A DNA stretch of 64,000 bases from Eisenbergiella porci (lineage in GTDB: Bacteria > Bacillota > Clostridia > Lachnospirales > Lachnospiraceae): positions 62,001 to 126,000 of the forward strand of contig NZ_VUMI01000007.1 in the NCBI RefSeq assembly GCF_009696275.1. Reading direction: 5' to 3'. Made by a program: the position numbers and the translations under genes. The stretch's first letter is position 1. Each line of letters begins with the position of its first letter. Shown piece after piece: positions 27,002-35,866 of the stretch. The notes beneath the pieces are model-generated. The model ran no database searches. It saw only the letters and a list, made by a program, of their open reading frames with translations, and was not told the origin of the DNA.

Positions 27002-27687
27002 GCCTGCTCACCGCCGATCCACTGATAGCCCATGCCATAGGTCGTCTTGATATACTTATGCTCGTCCGTTTCGATTTTCTTACGGATACGGCTGATGATG
27101 GTGGTCAGGGTATGCTCGTCCACAAAGTCCCCGTCAATGTCCCACAGCTTCTCTAAAATCTGCCGCTTGGTCAGGATAATCCGGGGATTCTTTACAAACA
27201 GGAACAAGGTGCGGTATTCCTTTGGGGTGAAGTCCAGCGGTTCCCCGGCAAGGGACGCCCGCTGCTCGGAAAAGTCGATTTTCAGAAAGCCGTCGTCAAA
27301 CAGATCGTGCCGGGGCGTGCGCAGTTCCAGATTGGCAAAGACCGCCGCCACCTTCCTGCACAGCACTGTCACAGAAAAGGGCTTCGTCACATAGTCCGCG
27401 CCGCCCGCCTCATAGCCTTTGAGCATATCGCTTTCCTTGTCGTTGGCCGTAATGAAAATGATGTAGGTGTGCTGGCCGCGCCCCCGGATTTCTTCGCAAA
27501 GATCAAGACCGCTGCCATCCGGCAGATTGATGTCCAGGAGCGCAACATCAAACTCGGTTTCTTTCAAATGGGAAACAGCGTCCTTGTGGTTATAGGCCGC
27601 TGTGATTTCATAGCCATCAGACGCCAGGTTATATCCCAGAGTCCGGTTCAGGAGGGTATCGTCCTCCACAATCAATATTTTTCTCAT
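26998..27687 (-). CDS. OmpR-family response regulator
   Basis: 229 aa. The receiver domain has the acidic pair in ILIVEDDTLL, phospho-acceptor Asp in VALLDINLPDGSG and Lys in YVTKPFS. The winged helix has TPKEYRTLFLFVKNP, LEKLWD and TTYGMGYQW. GGAGAGGAAGTGAGTGC precedes the ATG. A conserved ATGTTGCAGAAATGTCCTAA block lies 49 nt upstream and recurs in front of three exporter genes, making this protein the first candidate to bind it. Confidence 0.92.
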   Translation of the reverse strand: MRKILIVEDDTLLNRTLGYNLASDGYEITAAYNHKDAVSHLKETEFDVALLDINLPDGSGLDLCEEIRGRGQHTYIIFITANDKESDMLKGYEAGGADYVTKPFSVTVLCRKVAAVFANLELRTPRHDLFDDGFLKIDFSEQRASLAGEPLDFTPKEYRTLFLFVKNPRIILTKRQILEKLWDIDGDFVDEHTLTTIISRIRKKIETDEHKYIKTTYGMGYQWIGGEQA

Positions 27688-27735
27688 GCACTCACTTCCT
27701 CTCCTTTTTCGTCTGCACCTCTTATCTTAAAGCTG

Positions 27736-27756
27736 AAATGTTGCAGAAATGTCCTA
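27736..27756 (-). promoter_or_regulatory. Conserved upstream repeat, copy before the response regulator
   Basis: ATGTTGCAGAAATGTCCTAA (plus strand); on the minus strand it is followed by a TTTAAGATAAG stretch that could be the -10 region. Confidence 0.6.
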
Positions 27757-27854
27757 ATTCAGGTTTTTTTATTTCATACTTTTCTTATATACGCAATCTA
27801 TTATATACGAAAAACAATAAAAACGAAAATATGCGATTGTCTTTTTCGTTATGT

Positions 27855-27887
27855 ACCCAGCCGCATATGTGGCTGGGTTTCTTTTTT
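27855..27887 (+). terminator. Hairpin with T-run on the plus strand
   Basis: ACCCAGCC (27855-27862) pairs with GGCTGGGT (27871-27878); TTTCTTTTTT follows on the plus strand. No plus-strand gene ends here, so it may mark a lost gene, or act as a hairpin at the end of the minus-strand conjugation operon that stops at 27895. Confidence 0.5.
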
Positions 27888-27894
27888 GAGAGAG

Positions 27895-28710
27895 TTAATA
27901 AGCCGGGCAGCCGTAACCGTAAATGACGCTGCTGCCGATGGAATAACTGTTTTGCCTGCAAGCGTCACCGGAATTGCCCTCAACGGTGTAAACCGTTCCG
28001 TTTTCCACACACTCTACAATTCCCACATGGTCGGTTACACCATCACCCTCCCAATCAAAGAAGATTATCTGCCCTGCAGACGGTTCAAAATTACGATCCT
28101 GCCATTGCCCCCGGTCCTTGAACCATTGGGAACCCTGCACGCAGCCTGCAAATTTCGGGATAACCTCAGCTTCAATATAGCCGCATTGATCCGCGCACCA
28201 GCTCACAAAGTAGGCGCACCATTCCATACGGCTGCCAAAGCCATACCAGCTCCAGTACGGTTCGCCGCCGACATTCCCCACCTGGGAAAGCGCGATGGTA
28301 ACGATCTCGCCGTCCCCTCCGGTAATGCCATAGAGCACCTGGGCTCCGGTGGCCTTGTCCAGCAGCATTTGATTGTATTCCCTGCGGTACTCGTCCCGGA
28401 AGTCCTCCTCCATCGGCATGAGGATGGATTGTTCAAAGTTCGCCTTGTTCATGCGGCGGTTATTGATGGTGATTTTCGTCACCGCGCTGGAATCCAGCGA
28501 ATTGAGCAGTTCCGAATAAGTGAGGAACATACTCTCTTTATCCTCCCGGCTGGCTACCAGATAGTTAATATCCGAAATGGAAAACTTGTTCCCACTCAAA
28601 AAAATGCCGTCCTGCCAGATACGGCGGACGGGGATCACATCCTGCACTTTTTTCGGAACAGTATATCGCTCTTTCTCCTGCTTGGACAGGTTTTTCAATG
28701 TTTTAATCAT
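27895..28710 (-). pseudogene. In-frame chimera: VirB4 (TraE) N-terminus fused to CHAP/NlpC-type cell-wall hydrolase C-terminus
   Basis: 271 aa. Residues 1-122 are the start of a Tn1549-type VirB4 ATPase (RRIWQDGIFLSGNKF, then INNRRMNKANFEQSILMPM and EYNQMLLDKATG). Residues 123-271 are the C-terminal CHAP amidase/endopeptidase domain of the conjugal lysozyme-like protein normally encoded next (SQVGNVGGEPYWSWYGFGSR, EWCAYFVSWCADQCG with the catalytic Cys, DHVGIVECV with the His). The join at about 28344 is in frame, so about 700 VirB4 residues (Walker A and B included) and the N-terminal half of the hydrolase are missing. Start ATG 28710 overlaps the PrgI stop, as in intact elements. Transfer cannot be powered without VirB4. 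Confidence 0.85.
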
Positions 28711-29116
28711 GTTTTTCCTCCTTCCGCTTGTGGAGATGTTTCGGTCCTTTGGGCTGTCTCTTGGCAGGTCGCCCGGTTTGCAGCCCCTCGATCACATCTT
28801 TCAAAGCCGCATAGTAGTAGTTTCTATCTTCAAACCGGAATTCCTTGGGTTCCAGTATTTCCGAGCGCAGCCATGCCCAGATAAACTGTTCCGCCGTCAT
28901 GCCGTGGTAGGTGATGAACCCCAGCATGGCAAAAGGGGCCGCACCCAGAATACACATCCAGGAAAGAGTCTCCACGCCAAAGTAGGGGCGCAGGAGAAAA
29001 TAAAGGCCCACGGCAACGCCGCAGGCCAGAATAGAAAATATAAACTGCCGCATACTCAAGCCGAAAAACATAGATTCGGTGTAGTTGCGGATTTCGCGGT
29101 TGATCTTGACTTCCAT
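28703..29116 (-). CDS. PrgI family (VirB3-like) conjugation membrane protein
   Basis: 137 aa. The N-terminus EVKINREIRNYTESMFFGLS is the PrgI hallmark, followed by two membrane helices (about 25-45 and 50-70) and a basic tail. It forms part of the inner-membrane complex of Gram-positive type IV secretion systems. Its stop overlaps the VirB4 start (ATGATTAA), the native arrangement. It appears intact, in contrast to its neighbours. Confidence 0.85.
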   Translation of the reverse strand: MEVKINREIRNYTESMFFGLSMRQFIFSILACGVAVGLYFLLRPYFGVETLSWMCILGAAPFAMLGFITYHGMTAEQFIWAWLRSEILEPKEFRFEDRNYYYAALKDVIEGLQTGRPAKRQPKGPKHLHKRKEEKHD

Positions 29117-29120
29117 AAGT

Positions 29121-29336
29121 TCACCTCACAATCACATCACCGGTTTTCATATAAACGATGTTTCGTTTCGGGATATAGGTGAAACCCAGAATCGGATCGC
29201 CTACGGTCAAAACATCGTCCTGCGCCGCCTTGGAGAACTGGCCCACGATTCCTTTTTCCACAGGCAGGTCGTAATCTTCGGCCATTTGGATGGTAGTTCC
29301 GTCAATCAAATGCAGCACATAAACTTGATAACTCAT
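29121..29336 (-). CDS. Small conserved protein of Tn1549-type ICEs
   Basis: 71 aa, beginning MSYQVYVLHLIDGTTIQMAE; AAGGAGGAAACCGA precedes the ATG. No membrane helix; a mostly beta protein by composition. Position between VirB6 and PrgI and overlap spacing of a few bases mark it as a member of the conjugation operon. Function not known to me. Confidence 0.65.
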   Translation of the reverse strand: MSYQVYVLHLIDGTTIQMAEDYDLPVEKGIVGQFSKAAQDDVLTVGDPILGFTYIPKRNIVYMKTGDVIVR

Positions 29337-29352
29337 TCGGTTTCCTCCTTAT

Positions 29353-30048
29353 TTATAATCCCATCATCTCGCGCACCACGCGGTCGGCTCCCTCCAGACA
29401 GACGGCGGCATAGCTTTTGATAAAGCTCTTGCCCACATTCTGGGTGGGTTCTCCCGCAAAAGTGGAGAAAGGCACCGGCGCGATGGCCGTATATAAATAA
29501 ATCTTAAAAAAGCGCCCGTAGACGGTCATAATCATAATAAACGACAACACAGTAACGATCAGCCCGCCAATGAGCGTTACCGCCCAGAGGGGGATACTCT
29601 CAAAGAAACCGCAATCCTCCACCGCCGTAACGATCTCCTGGGGGAGAACCGTCTGCTGTGCGGTCCCAAACCCTGCGGCGTTCATAATGGTGGAGACAAG
29701 GCCCTGCACAATATTAAACAGAGCGATCATCAGTTCCAGTCCATAGGTTACAACCCCCTTGGCGATGGCAAACCGGATGAACAGCTTTAAGGCATGCTCC
29801 GGCTTTTTTACCTCTGCAAAGCTGCCGCAGGTTTTCATCACACCCACCACAAAAAAGAGCACCAGAAGCACCAGGCCAATAGCCCGCACCGCGTCATGAA
29901 TATTGACGATCACGCTCCAGATGGAACCGCCCTTAAACTGTTCCGGGCTTTGTGTGATAAGCTGCCAGATTTCCGAAAGATATTTGTTCCAGGTGTCGAG
30001 GGCGTTTTGCAGATTTTGTACAACCCAGTTATCGGACAAAACGCTCAC
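29353..30048 (-). pseudogene. VirB6/TrbL-like conjugation channel protein with an internal in-frame deletion near the C-terminus
   Basis: 231 aa. The N-terminal part with its Gly/Leu-rich helices (VRAIGLVLLVLFFVVGVMKT, LIGGLIVTVLSFIMIMTVYG) and the KIYLYTAIAPVPFSTFAG signature match the family. In intact relatives as I know them the sequence SYAAVCLEGA continues for roughly 50 residues with two more helices before ending in DRVxREMMGL. Here SYAAVCLEGA runs straight into DRVVREMMGL and the stop, placing a deletion junction at about 29386. The start overlaps the methylase end by 20 nt. A missing transmembrane hairpin should disable the channel; the family length comparison is from memory. Confidence 0.75.
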
Positions 30049-30614
30049 CTCCCATTCCCCCGAAGCCGGGCGGCATAGAAAAATCGCTCTCTATTTCATT
30101 TCCCCATGCGTCCCAGCCTTCTGTTTTTTTCCGTGCAAACAGCTCCACGCAGGGAAGGTCGCCTAAAAGCTCCACGATTCGTTCCCTCACCACATCCGAC
30201 TTTTTGCTGTGTTCCTCAATAGAGCTTAGTATGACCTGGTGGACACTGGCGGAACGGCGTTTTGGCCGCCCGACGGTGGCCAGCATACAAAGCTCCGCAT
30301 TCGCCCTTGTCCAGTACCCCATGCCCCAAAAGAGGGAATCGGCTTTCTTATTTTTCTTGATCCACACAAAGGCCACAGTTTTATAGATAAAGCCCCAGGC
30401 TTCCATGACAGAGAAACAATCCTGTAACAGGGGAACCGTCGTCCACAAAAAGAGGGCACAGTCTGAAGAAGCCAGTTGCCGCACTGGAAGGCGTTTGATG
30501 TCCTCCAGAGCCATTGTCGGGTAGTGGCTTTCCGCACTGCGTCCTTGCCCTTTTTTTTGAATAGACTTTATATTGCCAGGGTGGGTCTGCATAAATGATT
30601 TGATATTTTTTCAA
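30029..30614 (-). pseudogene. MT-A70 family adenine-N6 DNA methyltransferase, frameshifted at an A8 run
   Basis: From the TTG at 30614 (GGAGGCAGCCAT upstream) the frame reads KKYQIIYADPPWQYKVYSKK, carrying the DPPW catalytic motif, and then goes out of frame at a run of eight A (plus strand T8, 30551-30558). Removing one A restores SKKGQGRSAESHYPTM and the rest of the enzyme (FLWTTVPLLQDCF, FWGMGYWTRANAELC, VELFARKKTEGWDAWGNE) to the stop at 30029. The intact gene would be about 194 aa, the usual ICE size. It probably protects the element from host restriction. An A7/A8 switch could make it phase-variable. Confidence 0.85.
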
Positions 30615-30689
30615 ATGGCTGCCTCCTCTCTTTCCGGCATAACCAGGGACGGACCACATCGGCCCGCCCCCGTACTGCCGTATTTTACT

Positions 30690-30908
30690 TTACCTTTCAC
30701 CGCGCTCCGGCGAACTGTGGACAATGCCGTACACATCGTCCACAAAATTGCGCCCTACAAAGGGGTTGAACATCGCGTGGCATTTCACACCATTGTACTC
30801 GGCCAGGTAGTCGTTATCCCCCAGGCGCTTGAGGATAGCGGCTTCTCCCAGCACATTTTTCTCCCCCTGCTTCAAAGAGTGGATATAGCACTCGCATTTC
30901 AGATTCAT
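30690..30908 (-). CDS. Small conserved protein of the conjugation operon
   Basis: 72 aa, with GEAAILKRLGDNDYLAEYNG followed by VKCHAMFNPFVGRNFVDDV. GGAAAGGAGCCTGCT precedes the ATG at 30908. Proteins with this pattern sit between Maff2 and the methylase in Tn1549-like elements. No function is known to me; it is soluble and may be a small regulatory or anti-restriction protein. Confidence 0.65.
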   Translation of the reverse strand: MNLKCECYIHSLKQGEKNVLGEAAILKRLGDNDYLAEYNGVKCHAMFNPFVGRNFVDDVYGIVHSSPERGER

Positions 30909-30933
30909 AGCAGGCTCCTTTCCACCGGAATAA

Positions 30934-31287
30934 TCAGCCGGTAATCAGGGTCAAAATCTCCTTGGCAAAGGTGATGACAACACCTTCGGCCAGCGTCAGA
31001 AAGCCGTTAGCGCGCTGGCTGGGATCGTGTGACTTGAGGGACAAACCAATCTGCACGATACCAAAGCCCAGCAGGATCATACCGCCAGCCCGGATCAGCC
31101 CGAAAATAAATTCAGACAGGTTGTTGATAACCGTGAGAGGGTCCCCGGCGGCAAAAGCCGTGGTAGCGCCGCAGCACAAGGTGAGCACCATCGCCGCGTA
31201 AACAACAAAAATTCTCCGGCTCTTTTTGCCCATGGGCAAGCTGTGGGTTTCCTTGTTCTTCTTGGTTTCCTTCTTAAACAGCTTCAT
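30934..31287 (-). CDS. Maff2/VirB2-like conjugation protein
   Basis: 117 aa from ATG 31287, which overlaps the VirD4 stop by 14 nt. It has a basic start, a signal-type helix (VVYAAMVLTLCCGATTAFAA, cleavage after AFA plausible) and two further helices (FIFGLIRAGGMILLGFGIVQ and the ANGFLTLAEGVVITFAKEIL region). This two-helix mature form resembles VirB2 pilins and the Maff2 family of Clostridium ICEs. It looks complete. Confidence 0.8.
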   Translation of the reverse strand: MKLFKKETKKNKETHSLPMGKKSRRIFVVYAAMVLTLCCGATTAFAAGDPLTVINNLSEFIFGLIRAGGMILLGFGIVQIGLSLKSHDPSQRANGFLTLAEGVVITFAKEILTLITG

Positions 31288-32600
31288 TTTGCTTTTCCTC
31301 CTTGAATTGAAAGATTTTCTCCATGTCCTCATCGGACAGAAGTTCACAGGTCGTATCCGGCTCTTGGAGCTTTGCAAGCTCTCCCGGCGCAAGGCGGCCA
31401 ATGGTCATGCCCGCCACCGCGTTTTCTGTACCGCCGTGTGCGTAGGCCGGTGCGCCGCCGTCGGTGGTGTATTTTACATTGGGGTGCTTTAACAGTTCAT
31501 ATTTCTCATCCATCAGCGGCGGCTCGCCCCTGATAAAAAGCAGGGCCAGGCGGTTGTCCAGCATACGCACCTCGTCCGGGGTCAGCAGCTCCCGGCCCGT
31601 GATCTGGTTGTTGGTGGAATAGCTGCCGGAATGCCCGGCACTCTTGCCGTAGGTGTCCAGCCATAAGGTGCTTTTGCCCAGATAACTTTCCGAGATGAGC
31701 TTGTGGGTGGACGATTCGTTGCCTCCCAAATAGAGAAACTCATCGCAGTTGCCCATGATGGATTCCCACTGCTTTTCATACAGCGCCTTTAACTGCGCGA
31801 TATTCTGGATGATGATGGATACGGAAATATTACGGGAACGCATGGTTGCCAGCAGCTTGTCAAAATCATCGTTCAAACTGACATTCGCAAACTCGTCCAT
31901 CAAAAAATGCACCGGCACGGGCAGGCTGCCGCCATGCACACGGTCGGCGGAATAAAACAATTCCTTAAAGGTGCTGGCATACAAAAGGCTCACCAGGAAG
32001 TTAAAGCTGCCGTCATTGTCCGGGATAAGGGCAAAGAGGGCCACTTTCTTTTCTCCCAGGCTGGCCAGCTCCAGTTCATCGGTAGCGGTAAGAGCTGCCA
32101 CCGACGAAAGATTGAATTTCTCCAGCCGTGAGGCAAGCGTGATCTGGATGGATTTTAAGGTCTTTGCGCTGCCGGAACGGTAGTCCTTGTAATACTTCAC
32201 CGCGATATGGTCGGGGAAACGCATTTCCAGCCGTTCAAACAGATCGTCCAGCGGGGATTGGTAGGAATCCAGGATGAAAAACGAGGTGTTCGCCTGGCAG
32301 AGATTGACCTTTGCATAAAAGCGGCTTTTTCCTGCGCCGCTGCCGCCGCAGACCAGAGTATTGAGCGTCCTGCGGTGTTTTCGTCCGTCCAGCCCCATGC
32401 GGACATGCTGGGTAAAAATGCGGTTCTGAAACGGGTTTTTATCCCGGTATTTCTTGTTCACGGCTCGCGGATCGCCCCATTCGGCGGAACCGTGTTCCTC
32501 GCCCCTGCGGTAGTTGCGCCTGGATGAAAGATAAATGCCAATGCCCAGCCCGTAAGCGGCAATAAAAATAAGGACAGTTTTTACACTGTCCTCCGGGGTC
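31274..32600 (-). pseudogene. VirD4/TraG-type coupling protein with 5' truncation and an internal deletion
   Basis: About 440 residues of the T4SS coupling ATPase. Walker A is LVCGGSGAGKSRFYAK and Walker B HFLMDEFANVSL; GREELTPDE-like ELLTPDEVRMLDNRLAL and the C-terminus are native. Two lesions are visible. First, at about 32600 the frame fuses to the 5' part of the upstream small gene, so the first one or two membrane helices are gone and only SVKTVLIFIAAYGLGIGIYL remains. Second, after ANTSFFILD (about 32266) the sequence jumps to YQSPLDDLFERLEMR, where intact homologues have roughly 90-100 more residues beginning PKGE. Both joins keep the downstream frame open. Confidence 0.8.
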
Positions 32601-32708
32601 GCGCTGTTCCTCCAGCATATCGTTGCGCAGTTCATTGAGGGCGCGGATCATAATGCCGTGCTCGTAACTGTCCAGGGTGAGGACAACCTTATCCTGTCTT
32701 TCCATCAT
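32598..32708 (-). pseudogene. Small ICE protein, 5' fragment truncated by the VirD4 deletion
   Basis: GGAGGTTTGA precedes ATGATG at 32708. About 36 native residues remain (QDKVVLTLDSYEHGIMIRAL, then NELRNDMLEEQR); the frame then enters VirD4 sequence out of phase. The intact protein is about 60 aa in related elements. Function unknown. Confidence 0.65.
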
Positions 32709-32719
32709 TCAAACCTCCT

Positions 32720-33454
32720 TCACCGTTTCTGTTTGCCGACACGGGTAAGCCCCATATTTCTGGCCATGCGTCCGTTGATCTCCTTAAAGGCATTGTGCAT
32801 ATCCGTAAGGGCTGCCGGGAAATCCTCCCTGGGGTCTTTGCCCTGAAATACGCTGTCCAGCCGGGAAATGTTGTAGCCGCCTGTGTCAACGCCGTATCTC
32901 TGGCAGAGCATATAGCTGACGGCATAGGCTTTATACCCGTCTGTCTCACGGGAATATCCGGCATTGTTTCTGGAAAGCTGCACATTGGCAAGCTCCAAAG
33001 AAACACAGCGGAAAATATCCGGCGCGTCCATGCCTTTTTTCACCAGGACAGCGTTCTGCTCCTGATCGAATACGGCTCCGCGCCCCTGGACGGGCAGTTC
33101 CTCCACCGCCCGGATGGGAACCGGGGAATTACTGATAAGCGCTTTTAGAAGCAGGCGGTCATCATAGCTCACCTGGGGCTGGGCCTCATCCCGCGCTGTG
33201 GTCTGGGGAATATCAAACACTTCCTTGGCATAGAAGTTCTGTCCCACACTGCCATCCTCGCGGCGGTATGCCTTGCCCGGTTCCAGAATGATGATTGGCA
33301 GGCGCTTTTCCTCCTCCAGAATCTCAATGCCCTGGGAAGCCCACTCCTTATAGCCGCCCACGCGCTGGGCGGATGGGAACTGCTCTCCAATCAGGATCGC
33401 ATTGCGCGCCGAGTGGAAAGGGAACCTGCTCTGCGTATCCAGATATGCCTGCAT
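32720..33454 (-). CDS. ArdC-like ICE protein (ssDNA-binding/antirestriction-type domain), start uncertain
   Basis: The section SARNAILIGEQFPSAQRVGG then YKEWASQGIEILEEEKRLPI resembles the N-terminal ArdC/LtrC ssDNA-binding domain, and ALTDMHNAFKEINGRMARNM ends a helical C-terminal region. ATG 33454 is internal to a longer open frame: the same frame continues upstream to about 33616 (reading EQQPQKEAAPQ, QWWQVREEKQRKEAYATLDR), directly after the PcfB stop. The only start-like codon there, GTG 33615, is one base out of frame, so a one-base loss (GTGGAA to GTGAA) may have removed the native start. Expression of a full-length product is doubtful. Confidence 0.6.
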   Translation of the reverse strand: MQAYLDTQSRFPFHSARNAILIGEQFPSAQRVGGYKEWASQGIEILEEEKRLPIIILEPGKAYRREDGSVGQNFYAKEVFDIPQTTARDEAQPQVSYDDRLLLKALISNSPVPIRAVEELPVQGRGAVFDQEQNAVLVKKGMDAPDIFRCVSLELANVQLSRNNAGYSRETDGYKAYAVSYMLCQRYGVDTGGYNISRLDSVFQGKDPREDFPAALTDMHNAFKEINGRMARNMGLTRVGKQKR

Positions 33455-33618
33455 ATTACCATGACCCTCTGAAAACTCATGAAATACCCGATCCAGCGTA
33501 GCATAGGCTTCTTTTCTTTGCTTTTCCTCGCGGACCTGCCACCACTGGCGCTTGGGGCGCTCTTTTTGGCTTTCCTGCTTCTGCGGTGCCGCCTCTTTCT
33601 GCGGCTGCTGTTCACAGA

Positions 33619-34428
33619 CTACCTCTCTTTCGATTTGGGTTTCTTTTTGGGCTTGGGCGGCTGGTGCTGCGTGGTTTTCTGCGCAGGCTTCTTCCTGGGC
33701 ACAGCTTCTTCCACCTTTGCAGCCTCCGCCTCTTTCTTCCTCTGGGCCTGAATATCACGAAGCTCCTGGCGCACAGAAGGCTTCTGCGCCCCATCAGAAG
33801 TACCCCTTTCGGATCTGCTGCTGTTCTCTGAGATAGGCGCGGACGGATGGGATTTTTCCTCCGCTGGAGCAAAAGGGGCGCTTTTCTCCGCTGCCGGGTT
33901 TTCCGGCTGTGCCTTTTCCTTTTGGGACGGCTTCTCCATCAACTCATCGAGAAGTTTATCATCCTAGCTCTTTTCCGGGGTGGTCTGTTCCGGAGCGGCT
34001 GGCTCACTGCCGCGCTGTTCACGGGACTTCTCAATATCCTCTCTGATCGAAGCGGTGTCCACCACTGTGAGATTGAATTTCTCTACGATACGGTTGGCTC
34101 TCGCCGCGTCATCCTCGAATACCAGAATGTCGATGGTATCATCATGCTTTTTAACAGGAATGGGCGCATAGAGAATCCCATATCCTTTCGCTTGTCTGGC
34201 AAACTCCGGGGCGTCTTCTTTCTTGATGGTATAGACCGTCATCGGGCGCTTTTCCCGCAGCATGGTTTCAATGCGCGCCTTCCCCTTGGTCTTTTTCTGG
34301 TCTTTCAAAATCGTGTAAAGGGCTGCGGCCAGATTCTTGGCAGCCGCGCCCGTGATCTTCAGGGCAAATTCCGTCCCCTCCAAACTCATTCGCACGATCT
34401 GCTCCGCTGCCTCGCCTGAGTTATACAT
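33619..34428 (-). pseudogene. pcfB: PcfB (DUF3801) family protein, interrupted by an in-frame TAG
   Basis: From ATG 34428 the conserved DUF3801 part (EQIVRMSLEGTEFALKITGA, TVYTIKKEDAPEFARQAK, YGILYAPI) runs 154 residues to a TAG at 33966-33964. The frame then stays open for 114 residues in the typical low-complexity tail (DDKLLDELMEKPSQKEKAQP, ending KKKPKSKER). In relatives the tail is continuous, so the TAG is a nonsense mutation. PcfB helps recruit the relaxosome to the coupling protein; the folded domain is before the stop, so partial activity is possible. Confidence 0.85.
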
Positions 34429-34434
34429 GCCAAA

Positions 34435-35862
34435 TCATCTCCTTCCTTTTAACGGTTCTTCCCGGCGGTTTCTCTCCGCATTTTTATCCTGATGTTCCTC
34501 CCGTGCATCCCGTATCTTCTCTTTGAGGGAGAGGGAACGCGCCGCGATGTCCCTGCACAGTTTTATTTCCCGGCGCAGGGCCTTGATCTGCGCGGAAAGA
34601 GCCTCGATCTCCGCCCGTATTTGTTCCTGCCGGTCTGGATCGGCAAGCACCGCCTTGGTACGCAGTTTTCGATAGAGGCTTTTTCGCTGCTCTGCGGCGC
34701 TGGCAAGCTGGGAGTCCGCCTCAGATTGATACGCTGTAAGCTGCTGCATGGTATCGATACGGCGGCGGGAAAGAAGCCGCGCCTCATCGGTCAACTCTTT
34801 CGCCCGGATCAAATCTTCCCGGCAAGTATGAGATACCCGCCTGGGCGGGCGGTTCTGCTTTTGTGGGAACACTCCTAACAGATAACAGTAGTGAAAGTAA
34901 AGGGCGCGAAAACCCGTTACCTTTTTGGCTTGTTTCCAATCCCCATGAAGTCTGCACCGTTTTGGCTCCGGCCTGAATTCCCGCTGCGGGCGGCTCTGGG
35001 CCAGAATCCGTTTGCGGATATTTTCCAGAGAATAGTCCTCGCCAAAGTTTCGCATGAGTTTGCGTCCACGGGGGTAATCGAATGGACGAACTGTGATGTC
35101 CTTGCCCACCTTGATGTCGTATCCCATCTGCCGCAAGCGATAAAAAAACTGCCGTTCCGTCATAGATTGGCGGATGGCAGTATCCACATCGGCTTTGATA
35201 AGGGAGAGATAGGTGGGGCGGCCCTCCTGTTCGGCCCGCCATTCCCCGTAGTGCTTAGATTTTCCGCGTTGGGGATGTTCAATGACGGAAAGGCCGTATT
35301 CCCGGCACAGACGGTCCGATTCCTTCTGCATATCGAAGTAATCCTTTTCGGTGCGGTGATACTTGATCCCGTCCAAGAACGAAACCGTGTTCACTACAAA
35401 ATGATTGTGCAGGTGGTGGGCTTTATCTAAATGGGCGGCAACCAGCACCTGGTATTTTTCGCCCCACAGCGCCTTTGCCAGCTTCAGCCCAATCTCATGG
35501 GCCATTTCCGGAATAGCCTCACCGGGCGCAAAGCTCTGGTAGCCGTGATAGGCTACCGTGCCTTCCTCCTTGCCAAACCGCTTTTTTACAGCCACCATCT
35601 CGTCGCGGGCGGTGGTTGGGCTGCAATTCACCCCGGAAACAAATTGCTGCATAACGGGCAGTTCCTCATCATCCACCGTAACCTTTCCCGTTTTCTTCTG
35701 CTGGACGGCATACTCGATCACATCGGAAAGACCCTGGACCGATTTGTCATCCATGTCCTGTTTCTCATAAACAGCAGGGTTTTCCGTCTTGTCCGGATTT
35801 TCGATATAGATGAGCACCTTGCCCAGTCAGCCATTCACCCGCCAGATGGATGTTGTAGCCAT
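34435..35862 (-). pseudogene. MobP-type relaxase, with a TGA at codon 12
   Basis: The native start is ATG 35862 (MATTSIWRVNG), four nt after the MobC stop, followed by TGA at 35829-35827 in place of the usual Trp codon and then LGKVLIYIENPDKTENP. A GTG at 35817 could restart translation after the stop and would lose 15 residues. The rest is complete: AHLDKAHHLHNHFVVNTVSF carries the HxH metal-binding motif of MOBP nickases, followed by coiled-coil C-terminal helices. The enzyme nicks oriT and pilots the DNA. TGG to TGA is a single transition. Confidence 0.85.
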
Positions 35863-35866
35863 AGCT

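Noticed and set aside
27307-28884. 525-codon plus-strand open frame
   Set aside because: It is the complement of the response regulator and the VirB4::CHAP gene; the minus-strand motifs are unambiguous.
33479-33872. Several low-complexity plus- and minus-strand frames
   Set aside because: They are shadows of the Lys/Pro/Glu-rich PcfB tail and the ArdC-like gene start.
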